Positions 19,205 to 29,433 of a DNA stretch of 64,000 nt are shown here, piece by piece; the first letter of the stretch is position 1, and every line of letters begins with the position of its first letter. The stretch is taken from the NCBI GenBank assembly GCA_963575645.1, contig OY754464.1, positions 6,138,001 through 6,202,000 on the forward strand, read 5' to 3'. This DNA is from Xanthostigma xanthostigma. Its lineage: Eukaryota > Arthropoda > Insecta > Raphidioptera > Raphidiidae. The notes under the pieces are model-generated. The model searched no databases, was not told where the DNA came from, and saw only the letters and a list, made by a program, of their open reading frames with translations. A program made the position numbers and the translations under genes.

Positions 19205-19806
19205 TGTAACAAAACTGTTCTGGTCCGTGGTGGAAATTATTTATTTACAATAATAAACTTTTAACAAAACAGTTAAACACACAACGAAAGCGTAATTCTC
19301 AAACGAAGCAGTAATAATAACGTTAACAAAAACAAAACTAATAGTTCTAAATAAAAAAATAGAAACTAAGTAACAGAAGAGTATAGAGTCACTAATTATG
19401 TACACAAAATATTTACAATACAGGAACACACCAAAGTTTATTAGCACACCTGTCTATTAAGTATATACACACGATTATTTACAAACAGTTATTTATGTTA
19501 AACCAGATTTATATAATTGCACTTAATTATTTATGTCACAACGCACTGGCACTGTATCAACACATGAACGCCTCACGAACAACTATGAACTAACTGACTG
19601 ACTGCCCCATGCCAGCGACCCGCTCGCCTTTTATAGCTTCGATCCCCACAACATCGAAAATTCTAGAAGGGCCAAGAACCTCTCTTTACCTGCATTGCAT
19701 TCTCTAGGCAATTCTCTAAAGGTCGGATTTTTTTTACCTGTTTTCCATTGCTGTTGCTAGAAGATTCTACAGAACCCATAGTCATCCCGACAGGGGGCAC
19801 GCAACA
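19205..19806 (-). mobile_element. Solo LTR, 602 bp, TSD TTTA
   Basis: In minus-strand sense it starts TGTTGCGTGCC and ends TTTTGTTACA, matching the LTR at 28,823-29,433. TTTA flanks both sides, and no internal gag-pol sequence is attached, so it is a solo LTR left by recombination. A TATA box (GCTATAAAAGG in element sense, near 19,627-19,637) and a perfect heat-shock element are present. The 4-bp TSD and TG...CA ends suit Ty3/Gypsy-type elements. Confidence 0.85.
19656..19668 (-). promoter_or_regulatory. Perfect three-box heat-shock element in LTR
   Basis: GAAAATTCTAGAA fits GAAnnTTCnnGAA. It lies about 20 bases upstream, in element sense, of the LTR TATA box. The spacing resembles that in the neighbouring LTR remnant. 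Confidence 0.65.
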
Positions 19807-19810
19807 TTTA

Positions 19811-20504
19811 GTTTTGACTGACGGTGCATAACTACAAGTGATTCATATACATATTTTGAAACGATTGTTTGATCACCTGAAAACTGAAAGCGTCTTTTAT
19901 CCCACCTGTATTTTATTATCGGTATTTCGAGTGCAGCATTAATCGAAAGTCATCGGTGAGAAAAAGCTGTTGGCTTAACTTGGTATTTTAAGCAAAAACC
20001 TGCTGCATTTCACGCTAAAGCTAATCTTCTTGCTATAGTAATTGCACACTTTGCAACGTACGCTTTGCTCGAAATAATGTATTTAACTAAGCTGTTATAT
20101 AATGAACAGGTGTTAAAGTGGAGAGCTTAATGACTGATAATTAATAATTGAACTAGTGGTTAGGAACAGTGTCTATATTTAGATAATAAAATTTCTTCCA
20201 TGATAATCAACTATGCATAAACCGTTTACAGTAACTATTATTAGCTTTGTTCCAACCTCTCGAAAAACACTAATATTATCCTCACGCCCGTGCGCAGTAG
20301 ATGAAACGTGACTGTTTTCGAACGGTCCTTTAAGCGAATTTGTGATCGTTTGTTGGACGGTTTATAAACGATCATTTCGCTATATGGTAAAAACATGATA
20401 GATAGATTTATTTCGAGAATAGCATAAAAGCTGTGAAATAATATGTCAATATACATTACATATATAATAATTAAAATAACGATAAAATTAAAACTCGTCA
20501 ATAC
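19811..20504. other. Anonymous AT-rich sequence
   Basis: A minus-strand open frame of 98 codons (20,241-20,537) has no recognisable domain. No repeat structure is supported. Confidence 0.3.
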
Positions 20505-20935
20505 AATTGTTGCTGCACACAGTATACACTGTAACACCAGTCACTACTGCCATAAGCCGTGTGTCGTGTATCATGTATGTGTATGTACGACAAACGTACA
20601 GTCGAGTCAAAGCCGTTGAGTGAATGAGATAGATTCAGTGAACACTTGTAGCATATGATAGTGATAGATGCTTATTTATACTAATGTGCTGACGGTAAAT
20701 GCAGCTCAAAGTCGATCTAAAATAACACGCTACATATAGGAGTAGCACGGTGTATCTGATGTTGACGTTCATGTGCTGCTTCGGAGCGCAGAGCAGCTTC
20801 TCTACGCCAGAAAGTCTGTCACACAGAACGCACACAAATGTTGTGATCTGTCAGTGGCTGTTAAGCTTTAGCATTGATTGTGTAACTATATATTCTTTCC
20901 AAACATTACGGTTAAATATTGGGCAAATATAATTC
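20505..20935 (+). repeat. Diverged duplicate segment, copy 1
   Basis: The segment is colinear with 29,825-30,250. Shared blocks include CAGTATACACTGTAACAC, TAATGTGCTG, CGGTAAATGCAGCTCAAA, TTCGGAGCGCAGA and AGTGGCTG. Both copies lie within about 1 kb of an LTR of the same family. No protein is encoded in either. It may be part of a larger, unrecognised element or an old segmental duplication. Confidence 0.7.
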
Positions 20936-20952
20936 ATTCTAAAATTACCTGA

Positions 20953-21470
20953 TGGTGGCACTTCACATGGCTATTTGTGTTCGTTATTGGGTGTTTGTTG
21001 TATTTGGCAAAATATATGACATTTAAGGCAAACATGCAAATAGAGGCAAATATGACCATCCACACATGGCAGTCAAATAGCAAACACACAAACATTTGGC
21101 AGCACAACGCAAGGTTCAAAATTCCAGGAATTTTAGCACTGTTTCATTGTCCCAATTCATTTTCAATAGTAGTTGTTCCAGTTCTCGCTAAAAGCACAGA
21201 CACAAAAATACTGCACGTTCGTACAGGCTCACGGCGCGTGCGCTTCTAAATATGGCCATTGTGTGGACGGTTTATTTGCGTATTTTCCTATTTGACTCCT
21301 TTGATGTGCCTCGAAAAACCGACAAGCGCACGGTAACGCGTATTTGGTATTGGCCTTATTTGTCAAATAGGCAAATAAGGCCAACACTTTATCAAATAGA
21401 CTGTCCACACTTGATAATTGTTTGCCAAATATGCCAAATACACAAATACAAATAGCCATGTGAAGTGCCG
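20953..21470. mobile_element. TIR element with CACTTCACATGGCTATTTG ends
   Basis: The left end GGCACTTCACATGGCTATTT is matched by its complement at 21,446-21,470. The interior is rich in GCAAATA / CAAATAG motifs and includes a small perfect inverted repeat (CCTTATTTGTCAAATA region near 21,355). It has no transposase. I could not define a TSD. Confidence 0.65.
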
Positions 21471-21477
21471 GCATAAG

Positions 21478-21620
21478 ATTTAGGTTGTTCTGCAGTTCTG
21501 CAGCGGTCACAGAGGAACCGTCACTGAATCTGTTGTTTTGGAAATTTAGTTCGAATTGTATCGTGTCGTTTATTTTAAGAGAGTCCTGCACATAGCTGCA
21601 ATAAAATTATAGCTATATGC
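21478..21620 (+). repeat. Duplicate segment, second block
   Basis: GGTTGTTCTGCAGTTCTGCA followed by GCGGTC recurs in altered form near 30,655-30,700. It comes after the first block in the same order in both copies. This shows that the TIR element at 20,953 was inserted into copy 1 only. Confidence 0.55.
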
Positions 21621-22264
21621 ATTTAACGACGTCAAACAGCGAACAAAAATCGGAAAAAAAACATAAACCGCATATATAGATCGAATGTTAGATGACCGAG
21701 AAGTCAGTCAGTCAGGTAATATTATTGTTTTTTCGTCGTCGTCTCTTGTCGCTGGCCTTGTAATAAAAGACGTCGTTTATACTTATTTATTTGAAACGAC
21801 AACGTCCGACGCCACCGTCGTCAAAAAGATTGTGGTACGTGAAGTTGATATACGAAGCTTGATAGATCGTTTTATTTGGTTTAGCAACGACGATATCCTA
21901 AATTCAATATGACTTATTTTATTTAGTCAGCGCGCTAAAAGAGTAAATGGACTGAAATACACACCGGTCTATAGATCAAGGGCTCTTAGTCTTTTTCTTA
22001 TAAGAGAACCTGAAGATGTTTGCACATCAAAAATATAATAAATCTTTTTATTTAATGGAAACCATAAAACTGGTTTTTCTATAAAACATCAGTATATATC
22101 GGGTGATCGCTCGAAAATTTTCACCAAAAATATCTCGAAAAGTGAACGTCAGATGAAAAAAGTGGATACGTGTACTTATACGTACGCGCGTTAGTTTTAT
22201 TTTATAAATTCACGTAATTATTGATTCAAAAGAAATTTATTATCTATACTTATAAAAAGTATAA
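21621..22264. other. Anonymous sequence
   Basis: A GTCAGTCAGTCAGG stretch near 21,702 resembles the LTR promoter region, but nothing around it matches. A 75-codon frame has no known domain. Confidence 0.3.
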
Positions 22265-22509
22265 TTCTTCAATAAATAAAATTATCGACCAATTTTTCAG
22301 ACAATATACCTATTAACAAAAAATATTAATAATACATTAACATTTCGAATTGCATTAAAAATAAATAGAAACTAATTATTAATTATTTTTTTATATTTTT
22401 AGATCCGTTCTGAAGAAGATCCAAATCCGGATCGAAATGTTAATGTATTATTAATATTTTTTGTTAATATATTGTCTGAAAAATTGGTCGATAATTTTAT
22501 TTATTGAAG
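22265..22509. mobile_element. Foldback element with hammerhead-like centre
   Basis: Arms of roughly 80 bases (TCTTCAATAAATAAAATTAT to CATTAACATTTCG and complement) flank an 80-base centre. Near the start of the right arm CTGAAGAAGATCCAAATCCG followed by GATCGAAATG resembles a degenerate hammerhead core (CUGANGA - stem II - GAAA), with stem II GATCC/GGATC. One extra A follows the CUGAAGA box. Such motifs occur in Penelope-type and other retroelements. Arm fragments recur at 1,257 and 34,617. Confidence 0.6.
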
Positions 22510-22859
22510 AGTTCTAATCAGACGTTAATCAAAGATTTAAAAAATATTGTCTGAAGACACAAGTAATTCAAGAATTACAAGGCGCGAAATTCTATAAAAT
22601 ATACCCCGTCGTAATGTTTGAAAATTGTTGTAGGTATATTTTTAACGACACTTTAAGCTTAATAATATAATTTAATTAACTTAATCTACGAAAAAAATTA
22701 CAGTTGAAAATATTGCAACACAGAAAGGAAAAAATCATTTTAATAATTTATTAATAATTAGTCACAACCAACTTTTTTATAATTATTACCCTAAATTATT
22801 AAAATAATTATATTTCCATTTTGGTACATTTCAATAAAAACTTTCTTTTTATTATTATT
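22510..22859. other. Anonymous AT-rich flank
   Basis: The AAGTAATTCAAGAATTACAA-type stretch near 22,560-22,620 resembles 50,235-50,300 in reverse, so an unrecognised repeat is present. The remainder has no supported feature. Confidence 0.35.
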
Positions 22860-23970
22860 TTATTTTTCTTGTAATAACATACATCTCTGATGCGCATGCG
22901 CCGATTTTTCCCGAAATAAAATACAAAAATTTCTTGTAAAACAGATAGAATAATAAGCCGCTATGAAAAGTATACCATTGTTATATAAAAAACGTTATAG
23001 CACATAATATCTCTTGCGCATGCGCCGATTTTCCCCAAAAATAAATTACAAAACTTTCTTGTAAAGCAGATAGAATAATCAACCGTTATGAAATGTAAAG
23101 CATAATTATATAAGAAACAACGTCATAGCTCATATCTCTTTTGCGCATGCGCCGATTTTCCCAAAAAATTTACAAAACTTTCATGTAAAAATAGATAAAA
23201 TTATAAGTCTTTTTAAAAACTATATTATTATTATATAAAACAACATTATAAAAGATATACTCTTTTACGCATGCGCCGATGTTCCCAAAAAACAATAGGC
23301 CACTTCATATTTGCATATCAAACATCCTCCCAAAATTTGGTTTCAATCCGCTCATCCGTGGTGTCGGAATGGTAAGAAATGTCAAAAATGACGTTTGCAT
23401 CTGTCAAAGTATGTATTATGTTCTAATAATTAGTTATTCAAATTGTTAACTCAGAAGGCGTTGCATTTCACAAATATTTGAAATGCCATCCGTTTTTGAA
23501 CAAATGCAATCGTTTTATTTTAAGACAGAACAAACGTAATCTTTATATTACCATATTAAACCGTGCAACAGAGAGAGATAACCGAAAGATGTTTGCCATC
23601 GATTATATCAAATTGAATTTATTTCTAAATAAATTTGTATAAAAAACCTGTTTTGGCAAATTCTGTTGTACGAAATTTATGTAAAATTTTCTCCTCTTTC
23701 GTTTAAGACAGGTTTCGAACCGATCTGATTTAAATTGAGTGAGTTATAAGCAAAAAACTTCGTTTTTTCTTTATTGCTCCCCTCTGGGGTCAAAAGTCAA
23801 AAATCGGGCGACGTTAGGATTTAAGTTACCCGGAAACGAATCGAACAAAAAAAAGTTTTTTAAAATCGGTTAAGGCGTTTGGGCTGTACGCTGGATACAA
23901 AAAGCGTGACTCACAGATTCACAGACAAAGCGAGTACATATAAGGCGCTTTAGCTTACGCTAATCGCGCC
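22860..23970 (-). mobile_element. Family G element, minus-strand copy
   Basis: In element sense it begins with the hairpin-forming GGCGCGATTAGCGTAAGC stretch (23,944-23,970). It passes through GTGAATCTGTGAGTCACGC, AACTTCGTTTTTTGC-like and TTCGTTTAAGACAGG blocks, and ends in a tandem GCGCATGCGC array. The same order occurs at 45,473-47,822, interrupted by another element. No transposase or polymerase is encoded. The class is unknown. Confidence 0.65.
22880..23290 (-). repeat. Four-unit 124-127-bp array carrying GCGCATGCGC
   Basis: Perfect decamers lie at 22,892, 23,016 and 23,143, and a one-base variant at 23,267, each followed by CGATTTTCCC or a close variant. Between them the units share CAAAACTTTCTTGTAAA, AAAAGTATACC-like and TATAGCACAT blocks. 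The decamer is the core of the NRF-1 / erect-wing consensus. Partial arrays of the same unit lie at several other places in the window. Confidence 0.85.
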
Positions 23971-23974
23971 TAAA

Positions 23975-24131
23975 AAGTAAAATTACTGCTTTTTGTCGAA
24001 CGGTAACTCCGATCAACATGAAATTTGGACACAGCATTTATATCGGTAAACTAAGATGAATGTGCGTACCCATGTCCCTCCCTTCCCCATTCGTTCTTTT
24101 GTACCCGGGTGAAACCGGGCGGGACCGCTAG
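23975..24131 (+). mobile_element. Helitron-A 3' fragment
   Basis: Only the last 157 bases remain, from ACTGCTTTTTGTCGAACGG to the CCCGGGTGAAACCGGG hairpin and CTAG before T. The 5' part is replaced by family G sequence. Confidence 0.85.
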
Positions 24132-24329
24132 TTTTATAGATAAATATTTATAAGCACATATAAAATGAATGACATTTTCTCCATCCAGTTCTGCCAAACG
24201 TATCTTCAGAAGAGAGTTTTGCAAACATCCGTCAGTCGACACAAAAAGTTTTAATGTCTGGCATACATGGATAACTTACCTATATATATCTGCACAGCCA
24301 AAAGATGTAATTGCTAACGCCGGGTTTGT

Positions 24330-24640
24330 ATAGTAAAAGAAAAGAGCCGTCGTGGAACACTTGGCAGATGTGAAATATAGAAATTTTGCCCTCTCAACTA
24401 TTGAAATTCTAGTAACTAAATATCGCCCTCTACCTAACTAAATTTCGCCCTGTCAACTAACGAAATTCTAATATCCACCCTGTAACTAAATTTTGCACTG
24501 TCATCTAGTTGTCGCCTTTAATAAAAGCCAAGTTGTAATCCAACGCATACACAAAGCAGGCGTCACGCGCTGTAATCTATTACGGAAAACTAGTAACTAA
24601 ACTAAATAAGTTTCGCTTCAATATAAAATTACGTTCTAGG
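24330..24640 (+). repeat. Family C, copy 2
   Basis: It opens GCCGTCGTGGAACACTTGG and holds repeated CTAACTAAATTTCGCCCTGT-like blocks, then CCAACGCATACACAAAGCA. The internal repeats differ in number from copies 1 and 3. Confidence 0.6.
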
Positions 24641-24740
24641 TGCACGATTGTTTTTATTGACTGGATTGATCACTTGCCAGGCGTCTTCCATGCAGTTCGT
24701 CCCTTCTCTGAAGATTTAGGGGAAACATATTATTAGTTCA
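24641..24740. other. Short anonymous spacer
   Basis: No supported feature between family C and the giant palindrome. Confidence 0.3.
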
Positions 24741-25295
24741 AGAGCTGACGACGAATTTAGGGTATGTATTTTAGGCAAGTTGAAATAATAAAGAAAACAG
24801 TATTTTATCAATGGTGAAACTGGAATCGCGAGTCTGGCAGAGCGTTTGCGGTTATTTTGCTTCTGCGCTGCATATGACATTTGCAAAAAAATAAATCAAA
24901 AAAATATGTATTAGGCAATTTGAAATTTTTTTAATCTTTTATTTTAGCATTTATATAGTCCAGAAATAAAAATCCTAGACTATTTTGTTGGTTTTAAAGT
25001 ATTAGTTAAATATATTCGGGGGGGTCAGGTATACTTTAAAACCGACAATATAGTCTGGGAGTTATTTCTAGATTATATATAAATGCTAAAATAAAAGATT
25101 AAAAAAATTTCAAGTTGCCTAAAACATTTTTTTTTTTGGTTTATTTTTTTGCAGATGTCATATGCTGCGCAGAAGCGAAATAACCGCAAACGTTCTGCCA
25201 GACTCGCGATTCCAGATTCACCCATTGATAAAATACTCTTTTTTTTATTATTTCAACTTACCTAAAATACATACCCTAAATTCGTTGTCAGCTCT
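24741..25295. mobile_element. Giant foldback, 555 bp
   Basis: Arms of about 260 bases run from AGAGCTGACGACGAATTTAG and its complement inward, through GGTATGTATTTTAGG, CGCGAGTCTGGCAGA and TTTATTTTAGCATTTATATA blocks. They meet around a small AT-rich centre with a G-run near 25,018. A scattering of mismatches and indels separates the arms. No TSD was found. It has no coding capacity. Confidence 0.8.
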
Positions 25296-25429
25296 CCGGC
25301 TATATCGAAAAACCGCCATAAGCGATTTCGCCACTTGACCACATACCTAGGTATATATGTTCACAACGGGTCACAATAGAGGTCATTAAGGGCAAAATGC
25401 GAACTTTAACCTTTTCTCCACAACTTGCT

Positions 25430-25835
25430 TAAATCATGTAGACGTAGATTGCTAGTGATTAAAAAGACATATATTTAATAATTTAATTACTCAATGTACG
25501 GTGAGTGAAAGCAACAAAGCTTATCGAAAATATATCTGCGTCTCTTTCTTCGATGTAATTCCCTGATTTCTCCGAAGATAGAATTGGTTGATGTACTTGC
25601 ATTCAATCAGAATAAAGTATCTCTGTTTCAAAAACTGTGTCTTTTTCTATGACGTTAACATGGGCGTGCCCAGCTTTTGCCCAGGAGGGAGCAAATTAAA
25701 AAGTTCTTAAGCCGGGTCCCCCGTGCTTGTTTTGCCCCCCTGGATATGCCAGTGCTTACGGCGTAAAAAAGATAGAAGTATATGTTTGCACCCTATAATG
25801 GTTCGATTGCGTTTTTATTCCTATGCTCAGTATAG
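25430..25835 (+). repeat. Repeat family M, copy 1
   Basis: This segment matches 58,432-58,800 in reverse orientation over about 400 bases. Shared blocks include GATTGAATGCAAG (as complement), TACGCCGTAAGCACTGG-type, GGGCCCAGG-like and CATGGGCGTGCCCAGC. It has the look of a non-autonomous transposon, but I could not place the termini. Confidence 0.6.
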
Positions 25836-26340
25836 AATAAAAGTTTATGAAAAAAGGCAAAAGTTACTTTATTTGAAAAAAAAAGTTAATATTAATGAAA
25901 AAATAATAAATGTTACTGAAAAAAAAATAATATGTGGTTGCATGATAATTTGGCTGCTACAGATTCGTCAATTACATCATTCAATGATCAGTTGCAGTCT
26001 GACAACATTGACATAGATTTGTTTTCACCGAGATCGTTTAGAATGTGATTAGTTGCGGGCCACAAAAAATGTGCGCAAAGCTATATCCCTTTCTAGTATT
26101 TATCTGAGGGTGGAATAGACGTATAAATTCGAAACAACATATTATCGGGCGTATACTTGAGCATTCATTTCGTGTAGCCGGTCGAAGTGTAACAGAACCA
26201 CTCAGAAAGTGCTCGCTGAATGCTATTATAGCATTATTACATCGAAGTCAGGGTTTCATTCCAGTTCTTATGTAACTAGAGCTACATATGTATGTATTTA
26301 GTGTGTCCGTTCGGAAGAGCTTCATAATACTGAATTATTA
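25836..26340. other. Anonymous sequence with a small acidic frame
   Basis: A 38-codon frame at about 25,935-26,048 starts with ATG and has mixed codons rich in D, S and N. It is too short to judge. The rest shows no supported feature. Confidence 0.3.
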
Positions 26341-26963
26341 TCTATACTAATATATAAAGCTGAAGAGTTTGTTTGTTTGTTTGTTTGAACGCGCTAATCT
26401 CAAGGACTGCTGGTTCAAATTGAATAAAATTTTTTTTGTTGGATAGTCCATTTACCGAGGAAGGCTATAGGCTATATAATATTACGCTACGACCATTAGG
26501 AGCGGAGCTTTAATGAAAAATGTTGCAAAAAGTATCTCAAAAATAAGCTTCTATTCATGTGAAATGCACTAACTAGATATACTCATATTAGTGATGAAAG
26601 AACACAACCTCTGGTAGATCGATCGGTAGCGCATGCGGCTGTCAATATCAGGGTCTTGGGTTCGAGCCCCACCTTGGGTGAATATATTTTTATTTATTTT
26701 TTTTTTAATTTTTACATTGCTTTCTTCTAAGGCTTACATTTAAATTTGTTTTAATTTAATTTAATTCATTTAAAAAAAATTATTCGTTAAAACAAGTTTA
26801 AATACTGCCCTTTATCGACAAAAACTTTTGAACGGTAACTCCGATCATCATGAAATTTGGACACAACATTCATCTCGGTAAACTAAGATGAATGTGTGTA
26901 CTCATGTCCCTTCCTTCCCCATTCATTTTTTTGCACCCGGGTGAAACCGGGCGGGACCGCTAG
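26341..26963 (+). mobile_element. Helitron-A, full-length copy
   Basis: It opens TCTATACTAATATATAAAGC after A and closes CTAG before T. The CCCGGGTGAAACCGGG hairpin lies just before the end. The order of blocks matches 1,921-2,536, and it carries the tRNA-like module. Confidence 0.92.
26609..26680 (+). pseudogene. tRNA-Lys-like module
   Basis: The B box GGTTCGAGCC is intact. The D-arm (GATCGATCGGTAGCGC) and acceptor (CCTTGGGTG) have drifted further than in the 2,190 copy. It is not a functional tRNA. Confidence 0.65.
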
Positions 26964-27007
26964 TATAATAATAAATTCCTTTAACTCCTAAGTGGAGCAT
27001 AGGGCCT

Positions 27008-27230
27008 CTACGAAAATTTAAAAAATCCAGTCCTATCTTTTGCCATATTTTTGACTTGAAGCCAGGTAGTTCCTTGTTCCATAACTTCTTCACGAACAGT
27101 TCTTCTCCACGATGTTTTTGGTCTTCCCCTTTTTCGGTATCCCTGTGGGTTCCAATCCAAGGCTCTCTTCGCTATGTCGTCATCTGTCTTTCGTAGCGTG
27201 TGTCCTATCCAATTCCATTTCCTACGTTTT
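27008..27230 (-). pseudogene. RTE-type LINE C-terminal fragment
   Basis: The minus-strand frame reads RRKWNWIGHTLRK, AKRALDWNPQG and RKRGRPKTSWRRTV. This is the well-known tail that follows the reverse transcriptase of many insect non-LTR elements (often mis-annotated as craniofacial development protein 2-like). Only about 75 residues remain, with no endonuclease or RT core. Confidence 0.8.
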
Positions 27231-27256
27231 ATAATAATAATAATAATGTTTATTTG
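27230..27256. repeat. Short TAA microsatellite at a LINE junction
   Basis: About six TAA repeats lie exactly where the RTE-type fragment meets the 3' side of the upstream RT fragment. Jockey/CR1-type LINEs often end in such microsatellites, so this probably marks the 3' end of the 27,257-28,004 element. Confidence 0.55.
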
Positions 27257-28004
27257 TTGCGCCATTATATAAAATGGATACAAAACGTCAGTACACAGTT
27301 AAAACATGTTAAAATAATTATTAATCCGATAGCAAGTCGTTTATAGAATATGGAACTATATTAATTATGTATTGTTTCAGCTTTTTATCAAAATCTTTGG
27401 AATCTCTTATTGATTTTGGGACATTGGTATACATTTTATAACCAAGATAGGTGGCACTCTTTTCAAAGAAAGTCGTGTTATGCTTTATGCTGTAATTCTT
27501 TGGGCGCGTATTATAAGCACTATTGTTTCTATTTTTGTTATCGACTGCAGCTATTTTGTGTATATGTCGCCGGGATATTGTCAAATCCGTGATATTGTAA
27601 TTTCACTAGTGAAATTACAATATCACGATTGACAAAGATTCGTAATATTATAATTTCACTAAGTGAAATTATAATATCACGGGTTTGACAATATCCCGGC
27701 GACATATATAATTAATCAAATCTATTGCATAAATTGCGTAATAGGTTGGAATACCATTGTTCTTAAAGATGTGTCGACAAGTTTCTCTACGTTTTAAGTT
27801 AAAAATTAACCTTATTATTTTCTTTTGAATAATAAATATTTGGTCTTTATCTTTCGACATTCCCCAGATAATAATAGCATAATTGATTGTAGACGCAATG
27901 TACGCATAATAGAATGTCAGCAACATTTTTTGGTCAACACAGATTTGTTCAAGACATGCACTTTTCCAAAGCTCGTTGTTCGAGACGTGTTCATACCATT
28001 TCAC
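27257..28004 (-). pseudogene. Jockey/CR1-like LINE reverse transcriptase, C-terminal part, split by a MITE
   Basis: The minus-strand frame shows motifs typical of the region after the RT catalytic core: INYAIIIWG, IQKKIIRLIFNLKRRE and YAIYAIDLINYI. After the MITE at 27,561-27,708 the frame resumes with KHNTTFFEKSATYLG and VPKSIRD, and it ends in a stop near 27,321. The catalytic YADD part is absent. The two halves are colinear, so the element was interrupted after insertion and not rearranged. Confidence 0.8.
27561..27708. mobile_element. Palindromic MITE with TATGTCGCCGGGATATTG ends
   Basis: Both ends read TATATGTCGCCGGGATATTG toward the centre. Inside lie two nested inverted repeats (GTGATATTGTAATTTCAC with its complement, and a variant). 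It interrupts a reverse transcriptase frame, with TATA repeated at the junction. A second copy is at 50,082-50,229. Confidence 0.85.
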
Positions 28005-28327
28005 CTTGAGGATTGCTCTAAAGTCTAAGACATTTGTTTATTATACAGTGTGAATATTTGGTGTCCTCCCATTTGCGGTCGGAACAATTTTCGTCCCACT
28101 TGCGGTCAATTATTAAGATCAAATGCAAATAATGTCAGGGGTGATCTCACTTGCAGTCAAGAAAATAAATTTTTGTTCATACCTCCATCGAAAGTGGTAC
28201 GATTCTAACATTGTCAAATAGTGAATATGCGCTTGTAATTATCGAAAAATCACTGATTAATGTTTAGAGAGTATTCGTATTTCTTGACCGACCTATACAC
28301 CATGAAAAGATGGACATATTTAGACTA
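28005..28327. other. Anonymous sequence with three TTGCGGTC-like motifs
   Basis: CCATTTGCGGTC, CCACTTGCGGTC and TCACTTGCAGTC occur near 28,069, 28,093 and 28,149. The set is too short to be called a tandem array. No gene is visible. Confidence 0.35.
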
Positions 28328-28610
28328 CTACGTGCGGTGATACGACTGTGGTGTAGCATCTGTACTCGCACACACACACACATCCATACGTACCCGCACA
28401 CAAATACGCTCGCGGAAAGCTTTAAATTTCATCCTGTCACTGGTGGGCTTTACCCGCTCAACTTGTTTCTTGTTCGTTACTTTTACCGGATTTCCGGTCG
28501 ACGGTGATCCCGTAGCCCTGTGGGCTCCTGCGTTGCCGGCCGACAAAACCGACACAAAACCAGAACAGACTAAACTATTGTTGTTTATCATTGCTCGGTT
28601 CGGCAAACTA
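28328..28610 (-). CDS. Unidentified coding-like fragment
   Basis: The region is GC-richer than its surroundings. On the minus strand one frame reads a hydrophilic stretch with RATGSPSTGNPVKV, KKQVERVKP and RMKFKAFRERI, then passes into a GT-rich microsatellite. The codon use is mixed and looks protein-like up to the microsatellite. It resembles N-terminal parts of retroelement proteins, but I cannot assign a family. The opposite strand is also open, which weakens the case. Confidence 0.3.
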
Positions 28611-28822
28611 ACTGTTGGACTGTGCATTCTATACGACGCACACCTGTTATTTATTATCAGCTGCCCCGTCAGATTTTCCCAGGCGCAGATCGCTCTTTTT
28701 GTTTACTGCTCGTCCCCGTTTAATCGTGACGTAATAATGATTTTTCGAATCGGTTGAGTGGATCTTGAGTTTTTAGGTACAGCGGAGGGATCCAAAGTGT
28801 CTTTGCTTTAACGCGTTAATAT

Positions 28823-29433
28823 TGTTGCGTGCCCCTGTTGGGACGACTATGGACTCCATGGAATGTTCCAGATCACGACAACAATAACAATCGAAAGCAG
28901 GTAAAACCCGACCTTTTTAGAATAGCCTGGAGAGACCAGTACATGTAAAGGAAGGAATCTCGATGCGTCCAGAACATTCGATAGGTGGGGGACGAAGCTA
29001 TAAAATGCGAGCGGAGTGGTCAATCAGTCAGTCAGTTATTCGTGTTGTTCATGTGTTGATACAAGTGCTCTGGCGTTACGACATAAATTATTCAGTTATG
29101 TGAAGATAAATAAACTTTAGTGAGTGCAATTATATAAATCTGGTTTTACATAAATGACTTAGTAGGTATAGTTAATAGACAAGTGTGCTGATAAACTTTG
29201 TGTTGTGTTCCTGTGTTGTAAATATTTTGTGTACATAATTTAGTGACTCTATATTCTCTGTTACTTAGTCTTTTATTTTATTATTTAGAACTGTCGTTAT
29301 TTTATTTTTGTTAACGTTATTATTGCTGTTAAGTTAAAGAAGTACGCTTTCGTTTGTGTGTTTAACTGTTTTGTTAAACATTTATTATTGTAAATAAATA
29401 ATTTCCAGCACGGACTACAACAGTTTTGTTACA
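28823..29433 (+). mobile_element. LTR, 611 bp, flanked by ATAT
   Basis: It starts TGTTGCGTGCCCC and ends TTTTGTTACA, with ATAT on both sides. TATAAAAT lies at 28,999-29,006, followed by TCAGTCAGTCAG. GAATGTTCCAGAT (28,861) and GAACATTC (28,972) are partial heat-shock elements. No gag-pol follows, so it is probably a solo LTR. The GTGGCGGAGAATCCC just outside could be a leftover primer-binding region, in which case it is a truncated 5' LTR. Confidence 0.85.
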
